32,092 bases of DNA from JBBQUP01 sp038212305 (GCA_038212305.1 JBBQUP010000028.1:1-32092), one strand, 5' to 3'; positions 24,225 to 32,092 are shown, counted from the stretch's first letter. A program made the numbers and translations. Notes: generated by a model from the sequence alone, not told the origin.

Positions 24225-24232
24225 TATATTTG
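24225..24232 (+). promoter_or_regulatory. Possible dnaN -7 box
   Basis: TATATTTG fits TAnnTTTG and lies 27 nt before the dnaN ATG at 24260. No TTG sits at the usual 19-nt distance, so the call is tentative. Confidence 0.35.
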
Positions 24233-24259
24233 GACGGAAAATTTAAAAAACTAAGAACA

Positions 24260-25387
24260 ATGATATTTGTAGTATCCAGCACCGAACTATTGTCTCATCT
24301 TCAGGCTATTAGCCGTGTAATTAGCAGTAAAAACTCACTGCCAATTCTTGACAATTTTTTATTCGAACTCAAAGAAAAGCAGTTAACCTTAACCGCTTCC
24401 GATTTAGAGGTCACGATGATCACCTCGTTAACAATCGAAAATACAGAAGGAGAAGGAATTATTGCTTTGCCATCAAAAATATTACTCGATGCATTAAAAA
24501 AATTCCCTGAACAGCCATTGACATTTAACATTAACATGGATTCGTTTGCAGTGGATATTGTAACTGAGAAAGGTAAATTTAGCATAGTAGGACTAAATGG
24601 GGAAGATTTCCCAGCCATACCTGAAATGAATGCCAATGCGACTAACCAAGTGCAATTATCGGTTGATATACTGCAAAAAGGAATTGTTAAAACCATTTTT
24701 GCCACCGCAAACGATGAACTTCGTCCGGTAATGAATGGTATTTTAATTGAGATGTCTCCTGAAAGCATCACTTTTGTTGCCTCCGATTCGCACAAACTGG
24801 TACGCTACCGACGTACCGATGTGAAAACCGATTTTGAAGCAGCCTTTATTTTACCTCAAAAGCCAGCTGGATTACTTAAAAGCGTTTTGCCTCGCGAAGA
24901 AGGTGACGTAGTCATTCAATTCGATGGTAAAAATGCCTATTTCGCACTTCCTAATTACAAAATGATTTGTCGTTTGGTTGAAGGCAACTACCCAGCTTAC
25001 AATGCTGTAATTCCTCAAAACAACACCAATAAAGTTGTGGTTGACCGAGTTGAGTTATACAACACTTTGGGGCGTGTTTCTATTTTCTCGAACCAAGCAA
25101 GTAACTTGGTAAAATTAGAGCTTTCTAGTAATGAAATGAATGTTTCGGCTCAAGATCTTGACTTTAGCATTTCTGCCTTTGAAAAAATTGGTTGTCAGTA
25201 CGAAAACGATGCGATGGAAATAGGTTTTAAATCGAATTTCTTAGCTGAGATTATCGATAACCTATCCTCACTTGATATTGTTATCCAACTCTCAGATCCA
25301 TCGCGCGCTGGATTGTTTTTCCCTCTCGAAAACAAAGAAAACGAAGATGAATTGATGTTATTAATGCCAATGATGATTAATATCTAA
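24260..25387 (+). CDS. dnaN: DNA polymerase III beta subunit (sliding clamp)
   Basis: DnaN dimerises into the ring that tethers DNA polymerase III to DNA. The 375-residue protein has the three-repeat clamp layout: MIFVVSSTELLSHLQAISRV at the start, LPILDNFLFELKEKQLTLTA, NGEDFPAIPEM in domain 1, FATANDELRPVMNGILIEMS opening domain 2, CRLVEGNYPAYNAVIP at the end of domain 2 and LLMPMMI at the C-terminus, equivalent to the LPMR-type end. The frame extends upstream to a TTG at 24230, but this overlaps the -7-like box, and the ATG at 24260 gives the normal N-terminus. dnaA is not in the window. A strong terminator follows. Confidence 0.96.
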   Translation: MIFVVSSTELLSHLQAISRVISSKNSLPILDNFLFELKEKQLTLTASDLEVTMITSLTIENTEGEGIIALPSKILLDALKKFPEQPLTFNINMDSFAVDIVTEKGKFSIVGLNGEDFPAIPEMNANATNQVQLSVDILQKGIVKTIFATANDELRPVMNGILIEMSPESITFVASDSHKLVRYRRTDVKTDFEAAFILPQKPAGLLKSVLPREEGDVVIQFDGKNAYFALPNYKMICRLVEGNYPAYNAVIPQNNTNKVVVDRVELYNTLGRVSIFSNQASNLVKLELSSNEMNVSAQDLDFSISAFEKIGCQYENDAMEIGFKSNFLAEIIDNLSSLDIVIQLSDPSRAGLFFPLENKENEDELMLLMPMMINI

Positions 25388-25419
25388 ACAAAAGGCATTT
25401 AGACCTAGCCTCATATATA

Positions 25420-25455
25420 AAACCGGAGTAAACTTAATTGTTTGCTCCGGTTTTT
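25420..25455 (+). terminator. Rho-independent terminator after dnaN
   Basis: AAACCGGAGTAAAC (25420-25433), loop TTAATT, then GTTTGCTCCGGTTT (25440-25453): 14 paired positions with one T-G, followed by more Ts. It lies 33 nt past the dnaN stop, and by symmetry may also stop the convergent hmuY transcript. Confidence 0.9.
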
Positions 25456-25480
25456 CTTTTTGAATTTACTTCACAATCGT

Positions 25481-26518
25481 TTACAAAAGAACATATTCGA
25501 AATTAACATATCCCGAAGGTTTGCCAGCATAATAAGTAAAACGAAGCTTATAGATATGCATGTCTGCATCTTGAATAAAATACATTTTTGTATAATCAAT
25601 TAAATAATCAGGACTTCCTTGAAATTTAGTGTATTTCCAATCGTGTCCAACTACATCGGCTGCAGTTGAGAATAACTGAGCATTTACGCTATCACTGGCT
25701 AGGCCAGTAAATCTAATAGTAGCTTGTGCTTCAGATGCAATAGCACCTGAATTGTATTTATAGGCTTGTACCCCACCATTATAATTAATTAAAACACCAT
25801 TCACACCATAATTAATAAATTTCCCTGGTCCCGCAGGAAGTAAAGTAATATAAGGCACAAAATCAAAATCGTATGAATTAATGGACGGTGGTTGAACCAC
25901 TGCTTTGCCATTATCTGCAAAACTAAACCAAGTAACAGGATTTGCATCATCCGTATTTGGCAATGTTACTGATTTTACCAATCCATCAACAACCGTTAAA
26001 TCAACCCATTTTACGACTACTGATCCTCCTGATTTTAAAAACGAGAGTTTGTACTTTGCAGCAATAGACTGTTTACTAGGATCTGGATTAGACACGTCCT
26101 TCATACCTATTACAAACACTTGATTATCATTCCAACCATTTAAAGCGGTTTTAGTTGCATCACCCGAAGCATCATCAACAACCCAATTTGGAGTAGGAAG
26201 CATTGTAACCGCAGAATTAATATCTGACAAATCGGTTATGTAAACAAACATGCTTAACCCGGTATTTAGGCGGATTGTATTCGCTAAACCATTGGTTTGA
26301 ATGGCTAAATCCCAAGCAGTAATTGCATTCGTAGCAACTACTTTATTCGAACTCAAATCGTAAAAAATCTGATTGTCGTAAACCGAACTGGTTAATTCAA
26401 CTGTATTAACATTACCAGCTGGCACCAGTACCTCAGGAGTATTATCTTTTGTACAACTAATCATCGCCACCGAAAAAATCAAAGCAGCCACTATGCATTT
26501 AAAAATATTCATTTTCAT
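25481..26518 (-). CDS. HmuY-like haem-binding lipoprotein
   Basis: The protein has 345 residues with a lipoprotein signal, lipobox AMISC with Cys22, then a TKDNTPE linker, so it is probably surface or periplasmically anchored. The HmuY (PF14064-type) features are YDNQIFYDLSSNKVV, the recurring AWDLAIQTN strand and the C-terminal MYFIQDADMHIYKLRFTYYA, GYVNFEYVLL. HmuY of Porphyromonas gingivalis (about 216 residues) captures haem and hands it to the TonB receptor HmuR. This protein is some 130 residues longer, the extra part lying in the middle. Its upstream neighbour is a TonB-dependent receptor, as for hmuR-hmuY, but the order is receptor first. Haem binding is inferred; ligand residues were not checked. 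Confidence 0.82.
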   Translation of the reverse strand: MKMNIFKCIVAALIFSVAMISCTKDNTPEVLVPAGNVNTVELTSSVYDNQIFYDLSSNKVVATNAITAWDLAIQTNGLANTIRLNTGLSMFVYITDLSDINSAVTMLPTPNWVVDDASGDATKTALNGWNDNQVFVIGMKDVSNPDPSKQSIAAKYKLSFLKSGGSVVVKWVDLTVVDGLVKSVTLPNTDDANPVTWFSFADNGKAVVQPPSINSYDFDFVPYITLLPAGPGKFINYGVNGVLINYNGGVQAYKYNSGAIASEAQATIRFTGLASDSVNAQLFSTAADVVGHDWKYTKFQGSPDYLIDYTKMYFIQDADMHIYKLRFTYYAGKPSGYVNFEYVLL

Positions 26519-26556
26519 TTTATTTATTTTTTAGATTACTAATTCAATTAAAAAGT

Positions 26557-26648
26557 AAGGTCTCAGACCTATTTTAATTTTTCGTTTTTGTTGTTTATAA
26601 ATCAATTAGCTAACAAAAACACAACATCATTTTTTTGTAAAGTACTTA
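26557..26648 (+). repeat. 92-bp dispersed element, copy 2
   Basis: It starts AAGGTCTCAGACCTATTT and ends AAGTACTTA, aligning with the minus strand of 22302-22211 with two one-base gaps. Both copies lie between two genes of a same-strand pair and run antisense to those genes, so their placement relative to transcription is identical. Confidence 0.7.
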
Positions 26649-26689
26649 TTTAGTCTTTACAAGAAAACTCCAAATACTGCGTTATTCTC

Positions 26690-26775
26690 ATTTTGAAAAC
26701 AGTCATTCACAAAAGTGAACTTTTTGATTTTCAAAATTTCGAAAGCCTTGTCTTTGAAGCTTTCTTATCAAAGAC
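26690..26775. terminator. Nested hairpins downstream of the TonB receptor gene
   Basis: ATTTTGAAAA (26690-26699) pairs with TTTTCAAAAT (26728-26737), enclosing TTCAC-AAAA-GTGAA (26706-26719). A separate stem GTCTTTG (26750-26756) pairs with CAAAGAC (26769-26775). They begin 44 nt past the receptor stop on the minus strand. No clean U-run follows in that direction, so partial termination or processing is as likely as full termination. Confidence 0.4.
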
Positions 26776-26818
26776 TGTGAAAAATGCAGTTTTCGTGCAG
26801 ACACTATTTAATAAATGA

Positions 26819-29044
26819 TTATTTAAAACTCGAGAATTGTAAGCTAAGTTTTGCAAAAAAGCTACGTCCATAAGCAGTAAAGGTATTCTCACTACTCGAA
26901 ACCAAAACTGGCGAAGGCACATTTCCCAAAGTTTTAAACGATGTGATATTCATTAAATTTTTAACTCCTAACATGAATGAAACATGTTTTTTCCAAAAGA
27001 GTTTACTAACCGATGCATCCACCATATGAAAATCGGATACAACCGCTTTGGTAACTGGATTATCGACACTATTAGCTAATACGTAGCGTGTTTGCTTTCC
27101 ATTGTACTTGTAGTAGACAGCCAAATCAATATCTGGCTTTGCCAAGTTCCAAGCAAACGACGACGAGAAGTCGGTGAACCAATTAAAATTAGTGTAATTG
27201 CCGTAATTTTCAAAGAATGCTTCGTACTTGCCAGTGGTTGTCATCCCGGCCTTAAAAACATATTTTGGATGATGGCGCATGGTAACATCTAACCCAAATC
27301 CTTTTGTAATCGCATGATTAACATTTAGATACAAATACGGGCCATTCAATGCACCAGTAGGCAATAGCTCAATCATGTTATCCAACGAATTATAAAAAGC
27401 TCTTGCTGTTAACTCGTAGGATATTTCATTTCGCAGAATTCCAACCATCGAACTTGCATTCAAGTTATAGGATGTTTCGGCTTCTAAATTTGGATTTCCA
27501 TGAACATCATGGTTGCTATCTACAAAAGTCAAAAACATCTCCTTTAATCCGGGAGAACGAAATCCTCGTGCATACGAAACTCGTGTTTGCCATTTCTCGG
27601 TTGGATGTAAAAGCACATTTACCGAATAAATAAATGGTGCATCGAATCGCGTATTTTTAACTACACGGGCACCTGGTTGAATAGTCAAAAAGGAGTTAGG
27701 AGTATAAACAATGTTCGCAAAAAAAGCATAATCTCCAACGTCCTGACTGTTACCTTCAATTCGATCTCCAAAAGTTTTTTCCCAAATAATATCATATCCA
27801 GTCGAAAAATTTAATTTCGAAGTATAACTTGAGGCATAAATCATCCTCGAAACAAACTGATTAACTTGAGTGGTATCTGAATTGGAACGGGTTTTTGTAT
27901 GATTCAGAAAATCCATGTCAAAGTCTTGAGACAAATGCTGATAATAATTATACCCTGCCAAAAACGAAACTTTGTATTTATCGGTTATTTGGTGAGTTGC
28001 TTCTACCTTACCATCAATTCGTTGAGTAAAATAAAAGTTATCAGTGGCGTATCGATGGTATAGATCTTTAGGCTCACCATAATTGGTTACTATTTCATCA
28101 AACGCATCTAAATTGGCTTTCAATCTCAGTTTATTATGAGAATATAAATAATACAAACCGCCATTGTACTTTGTTTTAGGCTTAAAAGCTAATTCGCGCA
28201 ATGCTTCCTTGTTATTAGTCCAGCCATCGAAATAAGATGTTTTTGCATTAACTCCAAAACTATGATCACCTAAATTCATTCGAAAATAGCCATCACCTCG
28301 ATATAATCCAACTGTTTCTCCATATACACTAGCTCCAGTCTCAGAGCCTCTGTTTTTTATTTCTCGGGTAATAATATTTATCGTGCCAGCCAAAGCGCCA
28401 CTGCCATAAACTACTGATAATGGTCCTTCAACAATTTCGATGTGATCAACATTCGATAAATCAATTTGCGATAAATCCAATTCGCCATCCATTCGTCCAG
28501 TCATAGGAATACCATCGACAAGTATTTTCACATATTGTCCCGACAATCCTTGCATCGATATTTTAGTTCCTAACTGCGAATCTTCAGTTATTCGAATACT
28601 CGATTCGTTATCAAGCAGTTGCGCCAACGACTCAGGTGATTTGCCCTTTTCGGATTGCACACTTACTACATTGACTGCATAAATAGATTTGTCAGCTTTT
28701 TGAGGCAAGGCTTGTCCGGTTACAACCACATCGTCCATCGAAAACATTTGAGGATTTAAACGAATTGGATGTGGCCCCGTCACTTTAACCGTATCTTGTA
28801 TTGGAATATATCCTAAAAATGATACGCTGACTATTGCAGGTAGCTCTCCCGAAAATTCAGCCATCCCATATCTATCTGTCAGTGTATTTGAAGATCGCGA
28901 AGATTGAATAGTAGTAAAAGTGACATGCGCAAGCTCAACTGGTCGATTGGTTTGATTATCAATCACCTGCAAGAAAATTTTGTTTTGCCCATTTGACTGA
29001 ATATAAATACAGACAAACAAGACAATCATAAAATATTTTGTCAT
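26819..29044 (-). CDS. TonB-dependent outer-membrane receptor, probable haem receptor
   Basis: From the ATG at 29044 the protein has 741 residues. A TTG 12 nt upstream is also in frame but gives a poorer signal peptide start. Order: signal peptide (residues 1-20), carboxypeptidase-regulatory-like domain (IFLQVIDNQTNRPVELAHV to PIRLNP, about 24-100), plug domain (SPESLAQLLDNESSIRIT, QGLSGQYVKILVDGIPMTGR, IEIVEGPLSVVYGSGALAGT, about 130-225) and a long beta-barrel ending SLQFSSFK. It has the TonB-receptor layout without a SusD partner, which argues against glycan uptake. The HmuY-like lipoprotein downstream points to haem or a related iron ligand. A small secreted protein gene lies upstream on the same strand. 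Confidence 0.93.
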   Translation of the reverse strand: MTKYFMIVLFVCIYIQSNGQNKIFLQVIDNQTNRPVELAHVTFTTIQSSRSSNTLTDRYGMAEFSGELPAIVSVSFLGYIPIQDTVKVTGPHPIRLNPQMFSMDDVVVTGQALPQKADKSIYAVNVVSVQSEKGKSPESLAQLLDNESSIRITEDSQLGTKISMQGLSGQYVKILVDGIPMTGRMDGELDLSQIDLSNVDHIEIVEGPLSVVYGSGALAGTINIITREIKNRGSETGASVYGETVGLYRGDGYFRMNLGDHSFGVNAKTSYFDGWTNNKEALRELAFKPKTKYNGGLYYLYSHNKLRLKANLDAFDEIVTNYGEPKDLYHRYATDNFYFTQRIDGKVEATHQITDKYKVSFLAGYNYYQHLSQDFDMDFLNHTKTRSNSDTTQVNQFVSRMIYASSYTSKLNFSTGYDIIWEKTFGDRIEGNSQDVGDYAFFANIVYTPNSFLTIQPGARVVKNTRFDAPFIYSVNVLLHPTEKWQTRVSYARGFRSPGLKEMFLTFVDSNHDVHGNPNLEAETSYNLNASSMVGILRNEISYELTARAFYNSLDNMIELLPTGALNGPYLYLNVNHAITKGFGLDVTMRHHPKYVFKAGMTTTGKYEAFFENYGNYTNFNWFTDFSSSFAWNLAKPDIDLAVYYKYNGKQTRYVLANSVDNPVTKAVVSDFHMVDASVSKLFWKKHVSFMLGVKNLMNITSFKTLGNVPSPVLVSSSENTFTAYGRSFFAKLSLQFSSFK

Positions 29045-29083
29045 AATAAATATCAATTAATTCCTTTTTACAATTTTGAGGAA

Positions 29084-29383
29084 TTAACCAACTGGAGGAC
29101 CTCTCAACGCAAATGATTCAACATAAACGTTGAGGATAGGTGGATTAAAATCCACCCACCTTAATTTCGCACATCGTGCAGATTGTTGCCAACGATCCGT
29201 TTGGGTTTTAGAGGACTCATAGAAATAATATGAAATACTGCTATTATTGCAATACTCAATTGAATTAACTGATTCAAAATAATTGCAATCAGCAAACTCA
29301 GTCTCAAACACATTAGCACCCATCTCTTCTGGTAATCCACCCCATAAAAAAGGAAGAGCCAAAAAAAGAAAAAATGGAATCAT
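29084..29383 (-). CDS. Small exported protein upstream of the TonB receptor
   Basis: From the ATG at 29383 the product has 99 residues; a GTG nine codons earlier is possible. It begins with a hydrophobic stretch (MIPFFLFLALPFLWG) that is a signal peptide or anchor. Cysteines follow in FADCNYFES, IEYCNNSS and SARCAKLRW, and the C-terminus reads NPPILNVYVESFALRGPPVG. Short secreted proteins ending in similar proline-rich words often precede metal or haem TonB receptors in Bacteroidota; I recall this pattern but cannot name the family safely. The gap to the receptor start is 39 nt, so the three genes probably form one transcript. A -7 box TAGTTTTG lies at 29440-29433 on the minus strand. Confidence 0.65.
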   Translation of the reverse strand: MIPFFLFLALPFLWGGLPEEMGANVFETEFADCNYFESVNSIEYCNNSSISYYFYESSKTQTDRWQQSARCAKLRWVDFNPPILNVYVESFALRGPPVG

Positions 29384-29646
29384 ATGTGCAGAAACCCCTA
29401 CTAAAAACACAATCGGAATTATTAATTAAAATCAAAACTATAAAAAAATCTGGTTAATCGACGTTAATCAATTCATTTATTGCAATTCGAAAAACTCATA
29501 TTAATATGATAGCCTTAGACTTGACTATCTACAAACACTTGATTTTGAGTTTATTTCACTGGCAAAAATCATCGTTGGTTATCTATAAAAATCAGTTTGT
29601 TTTTTATCCTTATCTTTGAACCCAAAATTAAAAAAACTGGCGAATA

Positions 29647-30840
29647 ATGGCGAAAGTGGTAGTTGGTTTATCAGGTGGAGTGGATTCAAGTGTAGCAGCC
29701 TATGTTCTTATACAACAAGGACATGAAGTAATTGGCATGTTCATGAAAAACTGGCACGGCCAAACTGGATTGCTTGAATCGGATTGCCCGTGGTTGGAAG
29801 ATAAATACGATGCCGAATCTGTGGCTCGCAAGCTTAAAATACCCTTTCATTTTGTTGATTTAAGCGATGAATACCGAACAAGGGTAGTTGATTACATGTT
29901 TTCGGAATACGAAAAAGGACGAACACCCAACCCTGATGTGCTTTGCAATCGCGAAATAAAATTTGATGCTTTTCTTGAAAAAGCGAAGGAGCTTGGAGCC
30001 GAATATGTTGCAACAGGCCACTATTGCCGTAAAGATTCTATTGAAAAAGATGGGATGCAAATACACCGTTTATTTGCAGGTACTGATCCTAATAAAGATC
30101 AGAGCTATTTTTTATGTCAGCTCAACCAGCAGCAATTATCAATGGCAATGTTCCCTGTGGGTGATGTTTTAAAACCCGAGGTTAGACGAATTGCTTCAGA
30201 ATTAAAACTGATTACAGCGCATAAAAAAGATTCTCAAGGCATTTGTTTCATTGGGAAAGTCGATCTCCCGATCTTCCTTCAACAAAAGCTAAACACCAAA
30301 AAAGGATCTGTGTATATTGTTGAACCCAATTGCGAATTATTCGATTATCCTTGGGAATTAGCACACAACAATCCTACCGATGAAAATTTAGAACAACTGG
30401 CAAAACCTTATCCCTTCCATCCAAAAAACGGGGAAAAAATTGGTGATCACAATGGAGCTCATTATTACACCATTGGTCAGCGTAAAGGACTTAATATTGG
30501 AGGCTTTCCCAAACCACTGTTCATAATTGGTACTAACATCACTCACAATCAAATATTTGTGGGTATGGGCGACGATCATCCTGGCCTATACCGTCAAGTG
30601 CTTTTTATCGAACAACCTGAGATTCATTGGATACGCACCGATTTAGCTATGAAATGCGGTGAAAGCCAAACCTTTGAACTTCGAATTAGATACCGTCAGC
30701 CATTGCAAAGAGCTACGGTTCATGTGCGCGGAAAAGGTATTTACATTGTATTCGACCAGCCTCAACGAGGAATCACCTCAGGACAATTTGCAGCTTGGTA
30801 TAAAAATCAGGAGTTAATTGGATCGGGAGTGATTTCGTAG
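29647..30840 (+). CDS. mnmA: tRNA-specific 2-thiouridylase MnmA
   Basis: MnmA thiolates uridine 34 of tRNA-Lys, -Glu and -Gln. The 397-residue protein has the PP-loop SGGVDSS (residues 9-15), the catalytic Cys100 in TPNPDVLCNREIKF and the second catalytic Cys200 in SQGICFIG. Also present are ATGHYCR, DPNKDQSYFL and the C-terminal beta-barrel with YYTIGQRKGLNIGG. Compared with E. coli MnmA (about 368 residues) it has an insert of roughly 30 residues near 228-260 (NCELFDYPWELAHNN onward). TATCTTTG at 29611-29618 is a perfect -7 box 28 nt before the ATG, without a -33 TTG at standard spacing. Confidence 0.96.
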   Translation: MAKVVVGLSGGVDSSVAAYVLIQQGHEVIGMFMKNWHGQTGLLESDCPWLEDKYDAESVARKLKIPFHFVDLSDEYRTRVVDYMFSEYEKGRTPNPDVLCNREIKFDAFLEKAKELGAEYVATGHYCRKDSIEKDGMQIHRLFAGTDPNKDQSYFLCQLNQQQLSMAMFPVGDVLKPEVRRIASELKLITAHKKDSQGICFIGKVDLPIFLQQKLNTKKGSVYIVEPNCELFDYPWELAHNNPTDENLEQLAKPYPFHPKNGEKIGDHNGAHYYTIGQRKGLNIGGFPKPLFIIGTNITHNQIFVGMGDDHPGLYRQVLFIEQPEIHWIRTDLAMKCGESQTFELRIRYRQPLQRATVHVRGKGIYIVFDQPQRGITSGQFAAWYKNQELIGSGVIS

Positions 30841-30945
30841 AGTAATTTGAATACTGGTTTTGAATATTACATTTAAAGAAAAATCCCTTCTCGAAAAAGT
30901 GGCTCTATAACGTTTATAGTGGGTAGAATTCATTGATAAATAAAG

Positions 30946-31142
30946 GCCACGAATCGAATATAACTACCAATTTTTTTGGATTTTGTATGGATGTGCACAA
31001 AAGAATAGTTAGCAATTTATAAAAGGATAGTTTAATATCATCGAATCTGACTGCAAGCAGTCAGGTCACGAATAATTTTGTTCGTGACCTGACTCCGTCG
31101 ATCTTCGATTCGTGGCTGTTTTTCAATCTTTATTCTAACTAT
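30946..31142. repeat. Complex palindromic element, MITE-like
   Basis: Outer pair GCCACGAATCGAA (30946-30958) with TTCGATTCGTGGC (31104-31116), perfect over 13. Inner hairpin AGTCAGGTCACGAA (31059-31072) with its exact complement at 31081-31094, 8-nt loop. Competing hairpin CTGACTG (31047-31053) with CAGTCAG (31058-31064). ATAGTTAG (31005-31012) also pairs with CTAACTAT (31135-31142). No coding capacity. Confidence 0.65.
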
Positions 31143-31266
31143 TTTTCAATGTGTCAGCGTAGGATTAATTGCTTAAATATACCACTTAACATACATTATA
31201 AATAATCAAATGGCCTTTGCAAAACGAACCACCCACTTAAATCAACATAGAGCCGGAAATATTAAC

Positions 31267-31285
31267 AGAGTTGGGATTCAACTCT
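31267..31285. terminator. Weak hairpin after the SixA-like gene
   Basis: AGAGTTG (31267-31273), loop GGATT, CAACTCT (31279-31285), 22 nt past the stop codon of the minus-strand gene. No strong U-run follows on that strand, so the call is tentative. Confidence 0.35.
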
Positions 31286-31306
31286 TTAAAAAACTAGATT
31301 AACGCC

Positions 31307-31813
31307 TTACCCCTCATCTTTTAACACTCGAGGACTTAAAAAAAGCTCTGTTTTACCTGAACTTGCAGTTATTTGACTCCATTGATTAACTGCAAAACTT
31401 ATAACCGCAGAAGCTGTTGTTGGGAAATGAAAGAAATTATCGTTTGCTAAGTTCATGCCAACCATTGCAATATCGGGGTTATGCCCAATTACTAAAATAG
31501 TTGAGTTAGAATTATCAATTTGATTGACAAAGTTCAGAAATTCAGAAGTCGTGTATCCCGTGTAAATAAATGATTTCTTTAATATATCTGAATTCTTTAT
31601 ATTGAATTCTTTTGCCATCTCTTCAGCAGTTTGAACTGCTCGTATAGCATGACTTGTGATAATAATATCAGGAATAAAACCATTTTGCTTTAATTCTTTC
31701 GAAATTAATTCTGCATCTTTATAGCCGCGAGGCTTTAGTTCCCTATCTATATCCGATATCTCATCGGTAATAACTTCGGTTTTGGAGTGACGGGTAAGAA
31801 TTATTCGTTTCAT
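31307..31813 (-). CDS. SixA-like histidine phosphatase
   Basis: The 168-residue histidine-phosphatase-superfamily protein has the catalytic TRHSKTE (residues 7-13; His9 is the phospho-acceptor, in the RHSK form of SixA rather than the RHG of phosphoglycerate mutases). LKPRGYKDAELISKEL, the arginine-bearing TSHAIRAVQTAEEMA and the second catalytic His in LVIGHNPDI follow. Compact single-domain members such as SixA dephosphorylate phosphohistidine in phosphorelay proteins; the substrate here is unknown. It lies head-to-head with the YfcE-type gene, with 139 nt between the two starts. Confidence 0.88.
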   Translation of the reverse strand: MKRIILTRHSKTEVITDEISDIDRELKPRGYKDAELISKELKQNGFIPDIIITSHAIRAVQTAEEMAKEFNIKNSDILKKSFIYTGYTTSEFLNFVNQIDNSNSTILVIGHNPDIAMVGMNLANDNFFHFPTTASAVISFAVNQWSQITASSGKTELFLSPRVLKDEG

Positions 31814-31952
31814 GGTTGAGTTAGGTTTATATTTTTCACTAAAACAAGAACGTAAAAATAAAAAATTAATGTATGTTCGAATAACTGCATTGTGTTAAAT
31901 GTAGTGAAAATATGAATCTTTTTAAGCGTTTTTACAATCAATTTATTATTCA

Positions 31953-32092
31953 ATGACACGCATTGGCTTATTATCTGACACACATGGTCATTTCGATGAT
32001 CGTTTTTACGAACTTTTTGCTGATGTTGATCAAATATGGCATGCAGGTGACATTGGCGATTGGGATGTTTTAGAAAAAATGTGTGCATTTAA
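31953..32092 (+). CDS. YfcE/MJ0936-type metallophosphodiesterase, 5' part only
   Basis: Forty-six codons are visible before the window ends. They encode MTRIGLLSDTHGHFDDRF and then DQIWHAGDIGDWDVLEKM. The metal-binding signatures DTHGH (Asp9, His11) and GDIGD are those of the calcineurin-like YfcE/MJ0936 phosphodiesterase family, whose members are usually 150-190 residues. The gene therefore continues past 32092. The competing minus-strand frame over this stretch has no family features and is rejected. Confidence 0.85.
   Translation, partial: MTRIGLLSDTHGHFDDRFYELFADVDQIWHAGDIGDWDVLEKMCAF

Larger units (their letters stand above)
26519..26818. other. 300-nt gap between TonB receptor and hmuY-like gene
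   Basis: The gap contains the second copy of the 92-bp dispersed element (26557-26648) and a block of nested hairpins (26690-26775). No reading frame in it looks genuine. The structures would lie in the transcript linking receptor and lipoprotein and could terminate, process or stabilise it. Confidence 0.6.
30841..31306. other. 466-nt gap with palindromic repeat structure
   Basis: There is no gene between mnmA and the SixA-like gene. The gap is dominated by interleaved inverted repeats with CACGAA words (30946-31116, described separately) and a 7-bp hairpin near the 3' end of the SixA-like gene (31267-31285). The remaining DNA is AT-rich, with nothing recognisable. Confidence 0.6.

Noticed and set aside
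24301..24795. 164-codon minus-strand ORF inside dnaN
   Set aside because: Antisense shadow of a strongly conserved housekeeping gene; its serine-rich composition is that of a reverse-frame reading.
26731..26922. 63-codon minus-strand ORF overlapping the 3' end of the TonB receptor gene
   Set aside because: It overlaps the receptor in another frame and runs through hairpin sequence; no coding features.
31810..32088. Minus-strand ORF of 92 codons at the right edge
   Set aside because: It is antisense to the clear YfcE-type start (SDTHGH, GDIGD) and shows no domain features.

Overview
The window looks like chromosomal DNA from a member of the Bacteroidota, probably a Bacteroidia/Marinilabiliales-type bacterium. 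It is AT-rich and genes lack clear Shine-Dalgarno sequences. Several genes have the Bacteroidota promoter pattern TTG-N19-TAnnTTTG. The gene set includes gldF/gldG, a HmuY-like lipoprotein next to a TonB-dependent receptor, long-form QueF and a Pit transporter with a cytoplasmic tail. No rRNA, tRNA, CRISPR array or intact mobile element was found.

Layout. 177-3674 (minus): a small outer-membrane porin and a Pit-type phosphate transporter, separated by a 40-bp perfect palindrome that should terminate the transporter transcript. The porin promoter region is bracketed by 16-bp perfect inverted repeats. 3942-5821: a LysE exporter (+) converging on an SDR-thioesterase pair (-). 6007-11339 (+): prmA and a 1489-residue secreted protein of unknown function. 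11352-13925 (+): a promoter, a likely preQ1-I riboswitch and queC-queE-queF, together making and reducing preQ0 to preQ1 for queuosine. 14158-17214 (-): a macro-domain hydrolase and pheT. 17215-18985: an accessory pocket with an IS1595-type transposase relic, a mazEF toxin-antitoxin pair, an unknown small ORF and three copies of a short repeat. 19001-25387 (+): surE, a small membrane protein, lpxB, gldF, gldG and dnaN. 25481-29383 (-): a haem-uptake-like locus of small secreted protein, TonB receptor and HmuY-like lipoprotein. 29647-end: mnmA (+), a palindrome-rich gap, a SixA-like phosphatase (-) and the start of a YfcE-type phosphodiesterase (+).

The most interesting material is non-coding: (1) the candidate invertible promoter in front of the porin; (2) the preQ1-I aptamer with a hairpin covering the queC GTG start; (3) a 92-bp dispersed element found once in the gldF-gldG gap and once in the TonB receptor-hmuY gap, in the same orientation relative to transcription; (4) three hairpin-forming repeats that end just before the lpxB, gldF and gldG starts, two of them built of TCTTGATACT units mostly 14 nt apart; (5) DnaA-box-like sites upstream of dnaN. 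QueE also has an unusual CX3CX11C cysteine pattern. All functional statements rest on reading motifs by eye; no database search was run.
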